A stretch of 64,000 nt of DNA from Typhlomys cinereus (lineage: Eukaryota; Chordata; Mammalia; Rodentia; Platacanthomyidae): assembly GCA_023101885.1 (NCBI GenBank), contig JALPQD010000629.1:686080-750079 (forward strand). The letters run 5' to 3'. Positions 12,073 to 29,910 of this stretch are shown one piece after another. The translations under genes were made by a program, and so were the position numbers. Within the stretch, counting starts at the first letter, position 1. Each line of letters begins with the position of its first letter. The notes under the pieces are model-generated. The model was given only the letters and a program-made list of their open reading frames with translations. It made no database searches and was not told the origin of the DNA.

Positions 12073-12420
12073 CTGATGAGAGGGGCGGGGCCGCAGGCGG
12101 AGATGAGAGGGGCGGGGCTACAGGCGGAGATGAGAGGGGCGGGGCTCCAGGAGGAGATGAGAGGGGAGGGGCTCCAGGCGGTAATGAAGGGCGGAGCTAC
12201 AGGCGGAGATGAGAGGGGCGGGGCTGCAGGCGGAGATGAGAGGGGCGGGGCTGCAGGCGGAGATGAGGGGCGGGGCTGCAGGCGGAGATGAGAGGGGCGG
12301 GGCTGCAGGCGGAGATGAGAGGGGCGGGGCTACAGGCGGAGGTGAGAGGGGCGGGGCTCCAGGCGGAGATGAGAGGGGCGGGGCTGCAGGTGGTGATGAA
12401 GGGCGGGGCTACAGGCAGGG
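12073..12420. repeat. 27-bp GC-box minisatellite
   Basis: About thirteen copies of a 27-bp unit made of GATGAGAGG, GGCGGGGCT and RCAGGCGGA. Because 27 is divisible by three, several frames stay open on both strands (a 9-residue MRGAGLQAE repeat on +). Each unit carries a GGGGCGGGGC box, so the array is a dense cluster of SP/KLF-type binding sequence. Length variants occur where GAGA is reduced to GA. Confidence 0.96.
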
Positions 12421-12504
12421 ATGTGGGGCCCAACCACAGTGGGAAGAGGGGAGGGAAGGACACGGACGGGAGCAGGGGTGGGACCGGGGAAGGAAATGCA
12501 GGAG

Positions 12505-12665
12505 GAGAAGAGATGTTGCTCAGTTGGCAGAGCACTTGCCCAACGCTCATGGAGTCCTGGGGGTGATCCTCGGCACCTCGCAAACCTGGCGTGGTAACAC
12601 ACGCCCACAGTCTCGCACTTGGGAGGGAAGGCAGAAGGATCAGGAGTTCGAGAAGGTGGATTGGA
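12505..12665 (+). mobile_element. ID-B1 dimeric SINE (B4-type)
   Basis: Plus-strand ID-like half (TTGCTCAGTTGGCAGAGCAC and GTGATCCTCGGCACC) followed by a B1 half (CTGGCGTGGTAACACACGCC, GGCAGAAGGATCAGGAGTTC). Confidence 0.8.
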
Positions 12666-12989
12666 GACGGGGTGAGAGATAGTGACAGAGGCCTGGGTGA
12701 TGATGGGGGGAGCAGAGGTGGGTGGCAGTGGGGTGGGGGTGGGGCTAGAGATGAGAATCAAGACAGGGAGGAAAGCAGAGGGTGGGGCAAAGATGGAGGC
12801 GGAGCAGAGACGGTGGTGGAGTTGGAAATGGAGGCAGAGGGAGAAATGGAGGCAGGATGGAAGTGGTGGTGGAGGTCAGGATGAGATGGATGGAGGTGCA
12901 GAGAGAGACAGGAGGGGGTGTATTAGGGGAGACCAAGGGCAAAACACAATAAGGGTGTGTAGGGGATGGTGCTGGACCTGTTCCACTGG

Positions 12990-13190
12990 AGGGAAGGGGA
13001 GGAGGAGGAGGAGGAAAAGGAGGGGGGAGGAGATAAAGGAGAAGGAGGAGGAAGAGGAGAGGAAGAGGAGGAGGAAAAGGAGGAAGAAGAAGAGGAGGAA
13101 GGAAGAGGAAGAGAAGGAGGAGGAAGAGGAGGAGTAGGAGAAAAAGGAAAAGAAGGAGGAAGAAGAAGAGGAGGAGGAGGTGACTGGATG
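12990..13190. repeat. (GGA/GAA)n purine tract
   Basis: About 200 bp in which the + strand is nearly all purine (GGAGGAGGAAAAGG-type variants). Such tracts can form triplex (H-DNA). Its E/K/G-rich frames are artefacts. Confidence 0.96.
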
Positions 13191-13352
13191 ACAGAGGTGT
13201 GTGGGGTGGGGCGTCTCCAGCTGCCAGGCGTCCTCAGCTCCTGACTGCCGGCGCTCAGAGCCTTCCAGAGAGTGACAGGCAGCCTGATGACGACTGACAT
13301 TTTCGGGGGACATGCTGCTGCTGACAGGCAGAGTGTGGGAGGCCGGGGCTGC

Positions 13353-13375
13353 CGGAGCTGATATTAGCAGCTCCG
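13353..13375. promoter_or_regulatory. Inverted repeat CGGAGCTG-N7-CAGCTCCG
   Basis: Perfect 8-bp arms flank ATATTAG. A CRE/ATF-like TGCGTCATCG lies just downstream (13377-13386). This is a possible regulatory site; there is no proof of function. Confidence 0.3.
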
Positions 13376-13525
13376 CTGCGTCATCGCCCCCACACTGAGA
13401 CCCGCTCTGTCTCCCGAGCTTGATTAACTGTTGCTCACACCTGCTCAGAAGCGCAGCGAGGGCCGCGGGTCAGGGGCCGGGTGGCTGGTTAAGTGTGACT
13501 CGCATGCAGATTTCTAGAATCAGGA

Positions 13526-13660
13526 TGTGTGTGTGCGTGTGTGAGCTCGTGTGCGTGAGCGCGTGTGTGCTTGTGTGTGTGCACGTGTGCGTGCATGGGT
13601 GTGTGCACGTGTGTGTGTGCACGTGTGCGTGTGGTGTGTGTGTGCATGGATGTGCTAGTG
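13526..13660. repeat. TG/CG-rich alternating tract
   Basis: GTGTGTGCGTGTG and GTGCACGTGTG-type alternation with several GCAC/CGTG steps, a Z-DNA-prone sequence. Confidence 0.9.
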
Positions 13661-13689
13661 TGCATGCTCAGGAAGCTACAGCCAGGACC

Positions 13690-13805
13690 CAGAAGGTGAG
13701 GCACTCAAGGTGCTCTGTCATTGACTTAGGGCAAGAGCTTAAGCAGGCCGGTGCTCCTCTGACCTCAGTGTGCTCATCTGTAAAATGGGAAGCATACAGA
13801 TTGCT
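13690..13805 (-). mobile_element. MIR SINE fragment
   Basis: CATTGACTTAGGGCAAGAGC, TGACCTCAGTGTGCTCATCTG and TAAAATGGGAAGC are the minus-strand MIR blocks. Confidence 0.65.
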
Positions 13806-13864
13806 ATGCAACAGGAATGAAACGCAAAACCGGCTTTCAGTGGCTTTTGGGGGGGATTAGAAGT

Positions 13865-14240
13865 CGGGGGTGGGGGAGACAACTTAGCAGGTAAAACACT
13901 TGCCTTGCAAGTGGGAGGGCTGGAGTCTGGATATTCAGAACCCATGGAAATGCTGGGAAGGTGTGGTGGCCACTGCTAATTCCAATACTCGAATGTTAAC
14001 AACAGAGGATGCCTGGGGTAGGCTGGCTGGCTAAACCTGATCAGACCCGTCTCCGGGAATAAGGTGGAGAAAGGAAGACTCCAGATGTCAGTCCTGGGCC
14101 TCTGCAAGCACACACACACACACACACACACATACACACACACACACACGTACAACGCGCCTGCACATGTATAAACACATGCATGTGCATCCACACAAGA
14201 ACATGCATGCATGCAAGCCACACACACATACTTGTACCAA
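13865..14240 (+). mobile_element. B3-like tRNA-derived SINE with CA tail
   Basis: An A-box-like head (GACAACTTAGCAGGTAAAAC, ACTTGCCTTGCAAG) is followed by a diverged body and a long (CA)n tail (14107-14150) grading into CATGCA variants. Confidence 0.6.
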
Positions 14241-14629
14241 AGAAGAATGTAGTTAATTTTCTGGGTTCATTACTTTGCCTATTGCTGTGACCAGCGCCTG
14301 AGCAGAAGCTGTTTGGGGGAGAGAGGGTGTGTCCTGGCTTAGGGTTCAGGCTCCCTCAGGGTAGGGAAGCCCTGGTTTGCACCAGCCGGTCACTGTTATG
14401 TTTGCGTCAAGAAGATAGGCTGGCTCAGCAAGCTCCTGTCCACCCTGAGCCCCCTCCCCTGTCTAGAAGGATCATTCTGTGTTCTAACTTGTGGGATCCT
14501 GACTTTTGGGGGCAACTGAACCAAAGCGGTCCCAGAAAAAAGAGATCACCCAACATCCACAGATGCTGAAGGGAGTCAGGAAAGCAAAGATACCAATAGG
14601 CGCCTCCCCTCCCCTTCCAGGCTCCAACC

Positions 14630-14765
14630 AGCCCAATCAGGATCTGGGCTCTAGAGCTAGGCAGCCTGGGTTCAAATCCTGCCTCTCCCACATGCTGCTT
14701 TCCTGAGTGACAGCCAGCCACGCCGCCTCTGTCTCCCCCTGTGTAAAATGGAAGCAGCGTGCCCA
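14630..14765 (-). mobile_element. MIR SINE
   Basis: GCCTGGGTTCAAATCCTGCC and CTGTGTAAAATGGAAGCAGC with intervening blocks match minus-strand MIR. Confidence 0.75.
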
Positions 14766-17379
<2,614 letters not shown>

Positions 17380-17390
<11 letters not shown>

Positions 17391-17520
17391 CATGGGGGTC
17401 AGGGGTCAGAGGGTGGGGGTCAGGGGTCAGAGGCATGGGGTCAGGGGTCAGAGGCATGGGGTCAGGGGTTAGAGACATGGGGGTCAGGGGTCAGAGGCAT
17501 GGGGGTCAGGCATGCAGGTC
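17380..17520. repeat. 21-bp GGTCAGAGGCATGGG-type minisatellite
   Basis: Six to seven copies of a roughly 21-22-bp unit (GGGGTCAGAGGCATGGGGTC). A degenerate GGGTGCAGGGTATGAGG-like array continues to about 17630. Confidence 0.93.
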
Positions 17521-17884
17521 AGGAGTATGAGGACACAAGACCCAGGGGTGCAGGGTATGAGGGTGCATGGGTATAGGGTGTGGGATGTGAGACTCAGGGG
17601 TACAGGATGTAGGGGTGCAGGGTATACAGGGGGGTCCACTGGGCAAATGCAGAGTTGCGCTACAGTCCACAGGGAACAGATGGTCGAGGCCAAGCCCAAA
17701 GCCAGCAAATGCTGAGCAGAACACGGCCCCACTCGTGCCTTTGGAGCCCACAGAGACTCCCCATCTCCCTGAAATTAGGGAAGCTGGTCTCCTCCTCCAG
17801 GAAAGGGAGACAGCGGCGCTGCAACTGTCCTCCCGCCTCCCACCCGGGTGCCATGTAGAAAGCGGCGATAAAAGGTGTCCATTC

Positions 17885-17909
17885 TCGTTCTCTCTCTCTC
17901 TCTCTCCCT

Positions 17910-17946
<37 letters not shown>
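17885..17946. repeat. (CT)n microsatellite
   Basis: (CT)n with CCCT interruptions at 17905-17918. Confidence 0.95.
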
Positions 17947-17984
17947 GAGTCCTTTCTCTGAATGATCCTCATCCCCCCCATGCC

Positions 17985-18420
17985 AGGCATCTTACATTTG
18001 TCCAGGATGTCAGAACTTGAAAGAAATTCTTTGATATAAATTACAAACCTGCTTTTGAAGCACTTTTCAAAAAAAGAAAGAAAAAAAGCCCAGCCCCAAA
18101 CCTCCAAAGCCGGCCATTGTGCGTGGAGGACTCTTCTTTGGAGTTCGAAACTCTGACAGGTTCTCAGCATCCACAAATCACCCCACCTCCCCCATCTCCC
18201 CGGCCTCCTGCACCCGTTCACCCCCCCCCCGACTCTCCTGCTCCATCCGCAGCATCCCTGAGCCTGCTTCCTGCTCACCCTCTCCTGGTCTCCTATCGAT
18301 TTATTTATCCGATTTATTAAAAAATACACCCAATCCCCACAGGCCCCTGGGCGCGTTGTACCAAAATAAAAAGACAGCAAATTAAATTAAATGCTGCCTC
18401 TCAAAACTTGAATTCCCCAT
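17985..18420. other. IGSF21 intronic AT-rich island, candidate conserved element
   Basis: AT-rich blocks TTTGATATAAATTACAAACC (18030-18049), GATTTATTTATCCGATTTAT and AAATTAAATTAAATGCTG stand out from GC-rich flanks and contain no SINE signature. Function is inferred from composition and from position in the intron between two constitutive exons. Confidence 0.35.
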
Positions 18421-18519
18421 TAGGTGAGAAGAGAGAAGACGTTTCTCTCATCCCACACCTAGCTCCCTCCCACGCACACCTGCTGCTACCAGCTCTGCAT
18501 CTCCAAGTTGTATGTGCCA

Positions 18520-19120
18520 GACACACACACACGCGCACGTACGCATGCTCACGCACACACATATACACTCACACACGCACACACATATACATACCCCACA
18601 CATGCACAACACATGCACACACATACACACATGCACAACACATGCACACGCATATATATACCCCACACATACACAACACATGCACACACATATACATACC
18701 CCACACATGCACAACACATGCACACACATACACACATGCACACTCACACAGGCACATGCACACACATATACATACCCCACACATGCACATGGCATGCACA
18801 CAAGCACAAGCATACACATGTATATATACATCCCGTGCTCACACCCCACACATATACACCCATATGCATGCACACACTCACATGCTACACACACATGTGC
18901 ATATATCATACATTCAAGCCCTTCCTTTTTCCTTCCTCTTCCTACATGTCACTATATCTGCACACACACACAAGGGTGCACGCACACATAATTACACATG
19001 CACACATGCATATACACATATACACAAGGGTACATTGCACACAATTACATATATGTGCATACACACATACACACTGGAGTGCATGTGCACATAACCACAC
19101 ACACACACACACACACACAC
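18520..19120. repeat. ACACATATACA/ACATGCAC complex microsatellite
   Basis: Two long stretches of alternating purine-pyrimidine sequence (18520-18905 and 18960-19117) are built from CACACATGCACAACACATGC-type units with ATATATAC and CCCCACAC inserts, ending in pure (CA). Threonine/histidine frames here are not genes. Confidence 0.96.
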
Positions 19121-19386
19121 TTCCTTCTTCCTCTTCCGGCATCTCACCGTCTCCACTGCCCACCCATTCATTTCTCAGCCTCGGCCCCCTGGGGAATATG
19201 TGAATCACATGGGAGCCCAGGTGGCCGATGGGTCCAAAGTCCGCAATCTGTCTCCCCATGTGGTTTCACTTAAGCACCCAACAACTCCATAGTCTTCTTC
19301 CTCCTTACAAGTGGGGAAACTGAGGCTTGTCAGGCAGCCATACCCCAGAACCTCCTCTCCAGGGCCTGTGGGCAACCCTATACTAG

Positions 19387-22690
<3,304 letters not shown>

Positions 22691-22984
22691 ATAGACTCGA
22701 GTGCAAAAGCCAGTGTCATAAGCTTCTAGAACAAAATGTGGGGGGAAAAGAGGATTGCAAAGCAGCAGGGGCGTCTTAAAGCCGTGACCAAAAAAGCAGT
22801 AGATGGAAACACTGAAAATTGGTCAATCGGGCCAAATCAAAATTCAAATCTTCAGCTCATAAAAAGATGTTTTAAGAGAAGAAAAAGGCCAAGTACAGAG
22901 TCAGAGAAAATAGTCTGAACATACATCTAACAAAGCATTTATGCCCAGAACATAGAAGGGGAGGGCAGACACACAGGTCCCAGG

Positions 22985-23092
22985 CACAGAGAACACACCA
23001 GTGTGGGAGAGTGGAAGCAGGAAGACCTAGATTTCAAGGTTATCCTCGGCTACATAGAGTTCCGGCCAGCCTGGGCTCCATGAGAGATTATT
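22985..23092 (+). mobile_element. B1 SINE fragment inside LINE-1
   Basis: GTGGAAGCAGGAAGACCTAG, ATTTCAAGGTTATCCTCGGC and CCAGCCTGGGCTCCATGAGA are B1 blocks. Confidence 0.75.
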
Positions 23093-23124
23093 TTAATGAA
23101 AACAATATATCTTTATATCAACTA

Positions 23125-23212
23125 GAAGAGACAACTGCTTTTTTTTAGTGCCAAAAACCACACTCAAGATCTTGCATGCACTCAGTAACTGAGCCACACC
23201 CCAAGCCCATGA
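23125..23212 (-). mobile_element. ID-like SINE inside LINE-1
   Basis: TTTTTTTAGTGCC, then ATCTTGCATGCACTCAGTAA and TGAGCCACACCCCAAGCCC, is a minus-strand ID element with a diverged centre. Confidence 0.7.
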
Positions 23213-23574
23213 CATCCTGCTTTGTAAATAGCCAGTAGGCTCTATTGAAACACTAGGAATCATCAGGGAAATGCAGATGAAAACCTCAATGAGATGCCGC
23301 TTCATGACCATTAGACCAGCTACAAATTTTAAGCCGGTAACACAAAAAGTTGGCAAGGGGGCAGAACAGTCGCTGATGGGGGGATAAGGTAGTCGCAACC
23401 TACTTCGTTTGCACAGCTGAGGGATCAGAACAACTCTGAGCCTGTTACTCAGCACACCCTTGAGTGATCGGTAGCCCACGTGAGTCTGGGGAAGACCATG
23501 TCTGCGTGACACACAGGGTAAGGGTTCTGTACCATCACGTGTCCCACATGAGACTCGGCATGTAGAACCGATGC

Positions 23575-24125
23575 GTGAATGGGTAAGTGAGCAGATAGGG
23601 AGGTTAACGGGCAGGTGGGTGGATGCATGAATGGAGGAGCAGATGGAAGGGGCGGGGGTGTGGATGGGAGACGGATGGATGGACAAGTGGGCGGATGGAT
23701 GAACAGATGGGTGGGCAAATGATAGGTGGATAAATGAGTGGGATGGATGCATGGATGGATATAAATAGACGGAGGAATTGGATGAATGGGTGGGTAAACG
23801 GGTAGATGTGTAAATGGATGGATGAATGGACAGACGGGCAGATGAATGGGTGAGTGAGTAGATGAATGAGTTTGGTGAATAGGTAAGATGGAGATGGATA
23901 AGTGGATGGATGGATGGATGGATGGATGGATGGATGGATGGATGGATGGATGGATGGATGAGTTGGGTGAATGGATGAGTATGTGGTGGGTAGGTAGACA
24001 GGTGGATGGGAAAACAGGTGGAGGAACATATGGATAGATGTCTGGGGTGGATGGGTAGATGGACCAGTCCAGTGAATGGACTGGGTGGATGGACAAAAGA
24101 GAAGATGGATGGATGAGTGAGTGGC
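23575..24125. repeat. (GGAT)n tetranucleotide array
   Basis: Degenerate GGATGAATGGG/GGATGG units with a pure (GGAT) run at 23903-23959. Isoleucine/histidine/proline/serine frames on the minus strand (up to 379 codons) come from this repeat. Confidence 0.96.
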
Positions 24126-25414
24126 TGTCTTAATGAACATCCAGAACGCCTGGGGGACCCAGTGGTGCTTTGTCGTGGGAGGGCCCCCTCGCCACCTTGC
24201 AGACAGCAGGACGCTGTAATCTGTGTCTCCAACGGGAGTCATGTCTGCCCATCCTGCAGGGCGGCCTCGTGCCTCTCCTGGTTGCCATGTTCACAGCGTC
24301 TCCTGGGCAGGGTGGTGGCCTGGTCTCTGGTGAATAGACAGGCTGGACCAATCCTTCCAGGCCATGTGCCAGACAGCACCAGGCCCCAATCCTGGACCAC
24401 CATTCTCCAGCTCCCAGATGCCAGGGGTGGGGATGACCAGACACAGGAGCCATGGACGCGCCTCCAGCACTCTGTGGGTGGTGTTCTGGGAGCGGGTTGG
24501 GGGGCCAGGCTTTGCCTGCCAGGAACTGCTAATAGGCTTAGAGGGGGGAGGGGGGACGCGAGCAGCTGGCCTGGCTTCCAGAAGCATCACCCTGCAGCTG
24601 CGAGAGCAAGAACTCAGGGACCATCTGCTGCAAACACAGTCATCTGTCCGCAGCTGCAGGAGGGAGCCCAAAGATGAAGGGCAGAGCAGACCCCTCCTGA
24701 GCCACCCTGTGCCTGCCAGGGCCGGCTCCAAGCAGGGGTCACACACAGGGGCCAGCCCCCGTGGGGATCACCACCACCTTGTGCCCCCCAGATTAGCTTC
24801 ACAGGGCAACAGGGAAAAGATTGCATTAGCCCCCAGGCAGAGGCAGCCAGCCCTGCCCCTTTTCGTCCCTGGCCTACTTTGCCATCTCCGAGCATGGAGA
24901 CCTCGGACTTGCCTGGAGATCAGTTTTACACCCGCAAAGCTGCTTTCATGGCGCTTGGCCTCCATGCACCGGGACAGTCTTATAAGCCCTATAAGGTAAT
25001 CTCTGTGTTCAGCACCTAGGCCTGTAAGGTCCTAAGGGATGAAATGCAGGAGGCAGCGGGGGAGGGGGATAAGGAGGTCTTGGGGATCATTGAATATCAG
25101 ATCTGCAAGTGACCAGTAGGCTCCCCTCCAGGTCTGGGTTTATGGGAACATGGGTGCCTTTCATTGCCCCCTGCTGGCTGCACCCAACAATGCTGCAGAA
25201 CTCCCTAGAACCCAGCTATCCCCAGCTAGGGTCTCCTCTCTACAAATGCACCTCCCCCGAACACCCCCAAAGTGACAGAAGGAGCTGGGGAAAGCTGTTT
25301 GAACTTTTTGCACCTTCTTGTGCTCACGGTGACCCCCTCCGAAGGCTGGAGGGTCAAATGAAAGGAATCTGCATGGTGCCCAGGCTCGGACACTTAGCCT
25401 GCTGGGCAGTGGCC
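24126..25414. other. IGSF21 intron, unique sequence
   Basis: No exon or repeat recognised with confidence. Confidence 0.4.
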
Positions 25415-25512
25415 ATCAGGGGCTGGGGCATGGCTCTGTGGTAGAGCCCTTGCCCAGTATGCACTGGGTGCTGGGTTCCATTCCCAGTGCAGGAAAAAAA
25501 AAAAAAAAACAA
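25415..25512 (+). mobile_element. ID SINE
   Basis: GGGGCTGGGGCATGGCTCTG-like head, TGGTAGAGCCCTTGCCCAGT, GGGTTCCATTCCCAGTGCAG and an A17-18 tail are a clear ID element. Confidence 0.9.
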
Positions 25513-27245
<1,733 letters not shown>

Positions 27246-27393
27246 TAACTCAGGAAACACAATTCACATCCATCTTCTATCTCTGTTCATTCCAGCCCCG
27301 ACTCCTGACTGTACATTCTCTTCCCCCCACACACACACTTTCTCTCTCTCTCTTTGATAAATAAAATATTTTTAAAAAGTCAAGAGAGAGAGA

Positions 27394-27660
27394 GGGGCTG
27401 GAGAGATGGCTCAGGGGTTAAACCTCTTCTTCTCAAGCAGAAAACCTGAGTTCAGACCCCAGATCCCATGTGAAAATGCCAGGCAGGAACGGTGGCAGCC
27501 TGTAATGGAAGGCAGAACAAAGCAAGAAGGAGGTAGAAGCAATCCAGGATGATTCTCAAAGTCACCCTTGGGCTTCCACGGGAACTCACAGTGCTCTTTG
27601 ATACACAGGCACACACACACACACACCAATCAATCAATCAATCAATAATATATAAATAAT
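27394..27660 (+). mobile_element. tRNA-derived SINE (CA-tail subfamily)
   Basis: GGGGCTGGAGAGATGGCTCA head (A-box-like), CTGAGTTCAGACCCC (B-box-like), then the family body GGAGGTAGAAGCAATCCAGG, GTCACCCTTGGGCTTCCAC and a (CA)n tail running into (CAAT)n and an AT-rich end. Lies in the IGSF21 intron between exons 27007 and 28224. Confidence 0.92.
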
Positions 27661-27714
27661 AAATACTAAAAATAGAGAAAACATAAGCATATGCCATAAT
27701 ATACAAGTGGTAGA

Positions 27715-27832
27715 CAGAGAACAACTTTCAGAAGTACTTTCTTCCACCATATGGGCTTCCTGGGATCGAACTCAGGTCGCCAGATTTACAAACAGGCACT
27801 TTACCCTCTGAGCCATCTCACCAGCCCTCCAG
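27715..27832 (-). mobile_element. B3-like SINE fragment
   Basis: GAGAACAACTTTCAGAAGTA, CTTCCACCATATGGGCTTCC, GATCGAACTCAGGTCGCC and GAGCCATCTCACCAGCCC are minus-strand B3/B2-group blocks. Confidence 0.75.
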
Positions 27833-27849
27833 CCTTCCCTTTTTCTTTC

Positions 27850-28118
27850 CCCCCCCCTTTTTTTTTGACAGGGTCTCACGTACATAACCACAAAGATGGG
27901 CCCGCGGGCTGTGCATAGTTGAGTCCCGGGGCCCTAGAGACAGCCCAGGCTGGCCTCGAATTCCCCCGGAGCTGCGGGTGACCTAGAGCTCCGGCTCCTC
28001 CCACTCTACTGAGATGACAGACATGTGCCACGTGCCTAGGTTATGCGATACCCAGACTCTGACCCAGGACATGGTGCATGCTAGACGAGCCCCTCACTCA
28101 CGGAGCTACGCCCCAGCC
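27850..28118 (-). mobile_element. ID-B1 dimeric SINE (B4-type)
   Basis: TTTTGACAGGGTCTCACG and CAGGCTGGCCTCGAATTCC (B1 half) and GCATGCTAGACGAGCCCCTC, GAGCTACGCCCCAGCCC (ID half) in minus orientation. It ends about 105 bp before an IGSF21 exon. Confidence 0.85.
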
Positions 28119-28178
28119 CTCCCCTGGAGGTTCAGAGCTGGTCACCAGATGTGAGAGTGGGTCCCCGCCCACTTCTGA

Positions 28179-28532
<354 letters not shown>

Positions 28533-28563
28533 TAGAGGCAGCAGGGCGGGGCCGTCGCACCTC

Positions 28564-28800
28564 AAGGCTCCGCCCCCTAAAACAAGCCTTCCTCCAGCAA
28601 GGCTCCGCCCCCTAAAACAAGCCTTCCTCCAGCAAGGCTCCGCCCCCTAAAACAAGCCTTCCTCCAGCAAGGCTCCGCCCCCTAAAACAAGCCTTCCTCC
28701 AGCAAGGCTCCGCCCCCTAAAACAAGCCTTCCTCCAGCAAGGCTCCGCCCCCTAAAACAAGCCTTCCTCCAGCAAGGCTCCGCCCTCTAAAGTTGTCCTT
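28564..28800. repeat. 35-bp minisatellite, six full units plus a partial
   Basis: Units start at 28564, 28599, 28634, 28669, 28704 and 28739 and are almost identical; a diverged seventh starts at 28774. The unit contains CTCCGCCCCCTAAAACAAGC and CTTCCTCCAGC. The flanks look like an interspersed repeat also seen at 36955-37035, which carries one copy of a related unit. Confidence 0.97.
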
Positions 28801-28904
28801 CCCAAACATGAGCATCAGCAAACGATGCAAGCACACATTCAAATCATGACAGCACACAAACCCCTTAAGTTTGGTTTGGGGGCGTGGGGGGGGGGGACGT
28901 CAGA

Positions 28905-29022
28905 GAAACTCCAGTTCAAATCCCAGCTCTGAGGCTTGGCAGGTGAGCAACATACATGCCTCAGTTTCTCCATCTGTAGCATGGGCCAATACCTCAGCCC
29001 ACAGAGAGGTCAAGCAGCCATT
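28905..29022 (-). mobile_element. MIR SINE fragment
   Basis: CCAGTTCAAATCCCAGCTCT and TCAGTTTCTCCATCTGTAGC are diagnostic minus-strand MIR blocks. Confidence 0.7.
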
Positions 29023-29135
29023 CTGGGGTGATATATAAGCGACACCAGATGGCACTTGCCCAGAAAAGTCTACCCTATACTGAGCCCTGGGTGCCAACTA
29101 CCTTCTTTTCTCTTTCTCTGGCTTCTTTCTGGCAG

Positions 29136-29174
29136 AAAACCCAAATATCCCAAGAGGAACGGAGGATTCCAATG
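29136..29174 (+). CDS. IGSF21: IGSF21 39-bp microexon (stalk)
   Basis: This is a very short exon, too small for open-frame searches. A strong pyrimidine tract and GGCAG precede it, and GGTAAGT follows. It encodes the stalk residues E-NPNIPRGTEDSN, with split codons at both ends (phase 1 in, phase 1 out), joining F-E from the exon at 28224 to N-G of the final exon. The 39-bp length is a multiple of three, so skipping it would keep frame and only shorten the stalk between the last Ig domain and the GPI signal. Confidence 0.93.
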
Positions 29175-29686
29175 GTAAGTCTCCACCTCGGGACTTCTTG
29201 CTTGTCATCTACACATCATCTGCACTCGCCCTCCCCCACTGGCAGTTAGTTATTCCCCCTCCACACTCCCCCATCCCACACCTCACTGATAGAGTCCAAG
29301 TCTGGGCAAGAAAGAAGGGGTTCCGTATCTCCAAAAGCCGCTGAGATGCTGGGGGAGGCTCAAGTGTGTTCCCGTTGGCTCCTGACCTGACCTTACGAAG
29401 CCACGACTAGTGCTGACCCAGTGGGGGGCTCTGACTGCCCCAAGAGACCCTCCCGGGGCTGCCCCCACCCGTCCCAACCCAGGGCCGCAGACACCATCCC
29501 CCAACACACACACAGAGCACCTCTCCCAGTGAGCTCCTGGTCCGTGCTGGGTGGGCCCGGCTAGGAAGCCTGGCCTCAGCCCACCGGGCTTGGGGTCAGG
29601 GGGATGGAATGGTGGACCATGGCCGCACCGGGACGCGCACAGGCAGACCCGGTTCCTGATTCCCCCTCCTCCTTGCACCCCTGCAG

Positions 29687-29760
29687 GCTCCGCTTCTGGC
29701 CCCACCGGCGTCCGGCTCACCCTGGTGCTTACCCTAACAGTGATCCTGGAACTGACGTGA
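29687..29760 (+). CDS. IGSF21: IGSF21 terminal coding exon with GPI-attachment signal
   Basis: The last coding exon follows a CCCTGCAG acceptor and ends in TGA at 29758-29760. With the carried-over G it reads GSASGPTGVRLTLVLTLTVILELT. A small-residue region (SNGSASG across the junction) is followed by a C-terminal hydrophobic stretch with no cytoplasmic tail, the layout of a GPI-anchor signal. The mature protein should therefore end near the SNGS residues and be lipid-anchored at the outer plasma membrane. An N-G-S sequon spans the splice junction. The C-terminal ILELT ending matches known IGSF21. Confidence 0.95.
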
Positions 29761-29910
29761 AGGCGCCGCGGCCCTCGGACGCTCCCGCAGCGCGACACCT
29801 CCGCGATCAGTTTTCATTTCTTTTCTAAACTATTTCCAGTCTTGTCTTAGTCTTTCTGCCCGTGTCTTGGCTTCTCCTCTGAGTTTAATTAAAACACACA
29901 GATCAATTTT
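29761..29910 (+). other. IGSF21: IGSF21 3' untranslated region
   Basis: After the stop codon there is a short GC-rich stretch, then a T-rich segment (TTTTCATTTCTTTTCTAAAC), then TTTAATTAAAACACACAG. From memory the IGSF21 mRNA has a short 3' UTR of about this size. The end near 29905-29915 is inferred from the poly(A) signal position. Confidence 0.7.
29888..29893 (+). promoter_or_regulatory. ATTAAA poly(A) signal of IGSF21
   Basis: ATTAAA, the commonest variant of the AATAAA hexamer, lies about 130 bp after the stop. It is followed by AC-rich sequence and then by T-rich and G/T-rich sequence (TTTTCC, TGTGTTCTTCC) that could serve as the downstream element. Confidence 0.65.

Noticed and set aside
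12209..12682. 157-codon open frame with a 9-residue repeat
   Set aside because: Derived from the 27-bp minisatellite running into a B4 SINE.
23093..24232. 379-codon minus-strand open frame
   Set aside because: Read-through of a GGAT tetranucleotide array and L1/ID fragments; composition is Ile/His/Pro/Ser repeat.
28564..28800. CRISPR-like regular repeats
   Set aside because: Direct tandem units without spacers, in a mammalian intron.
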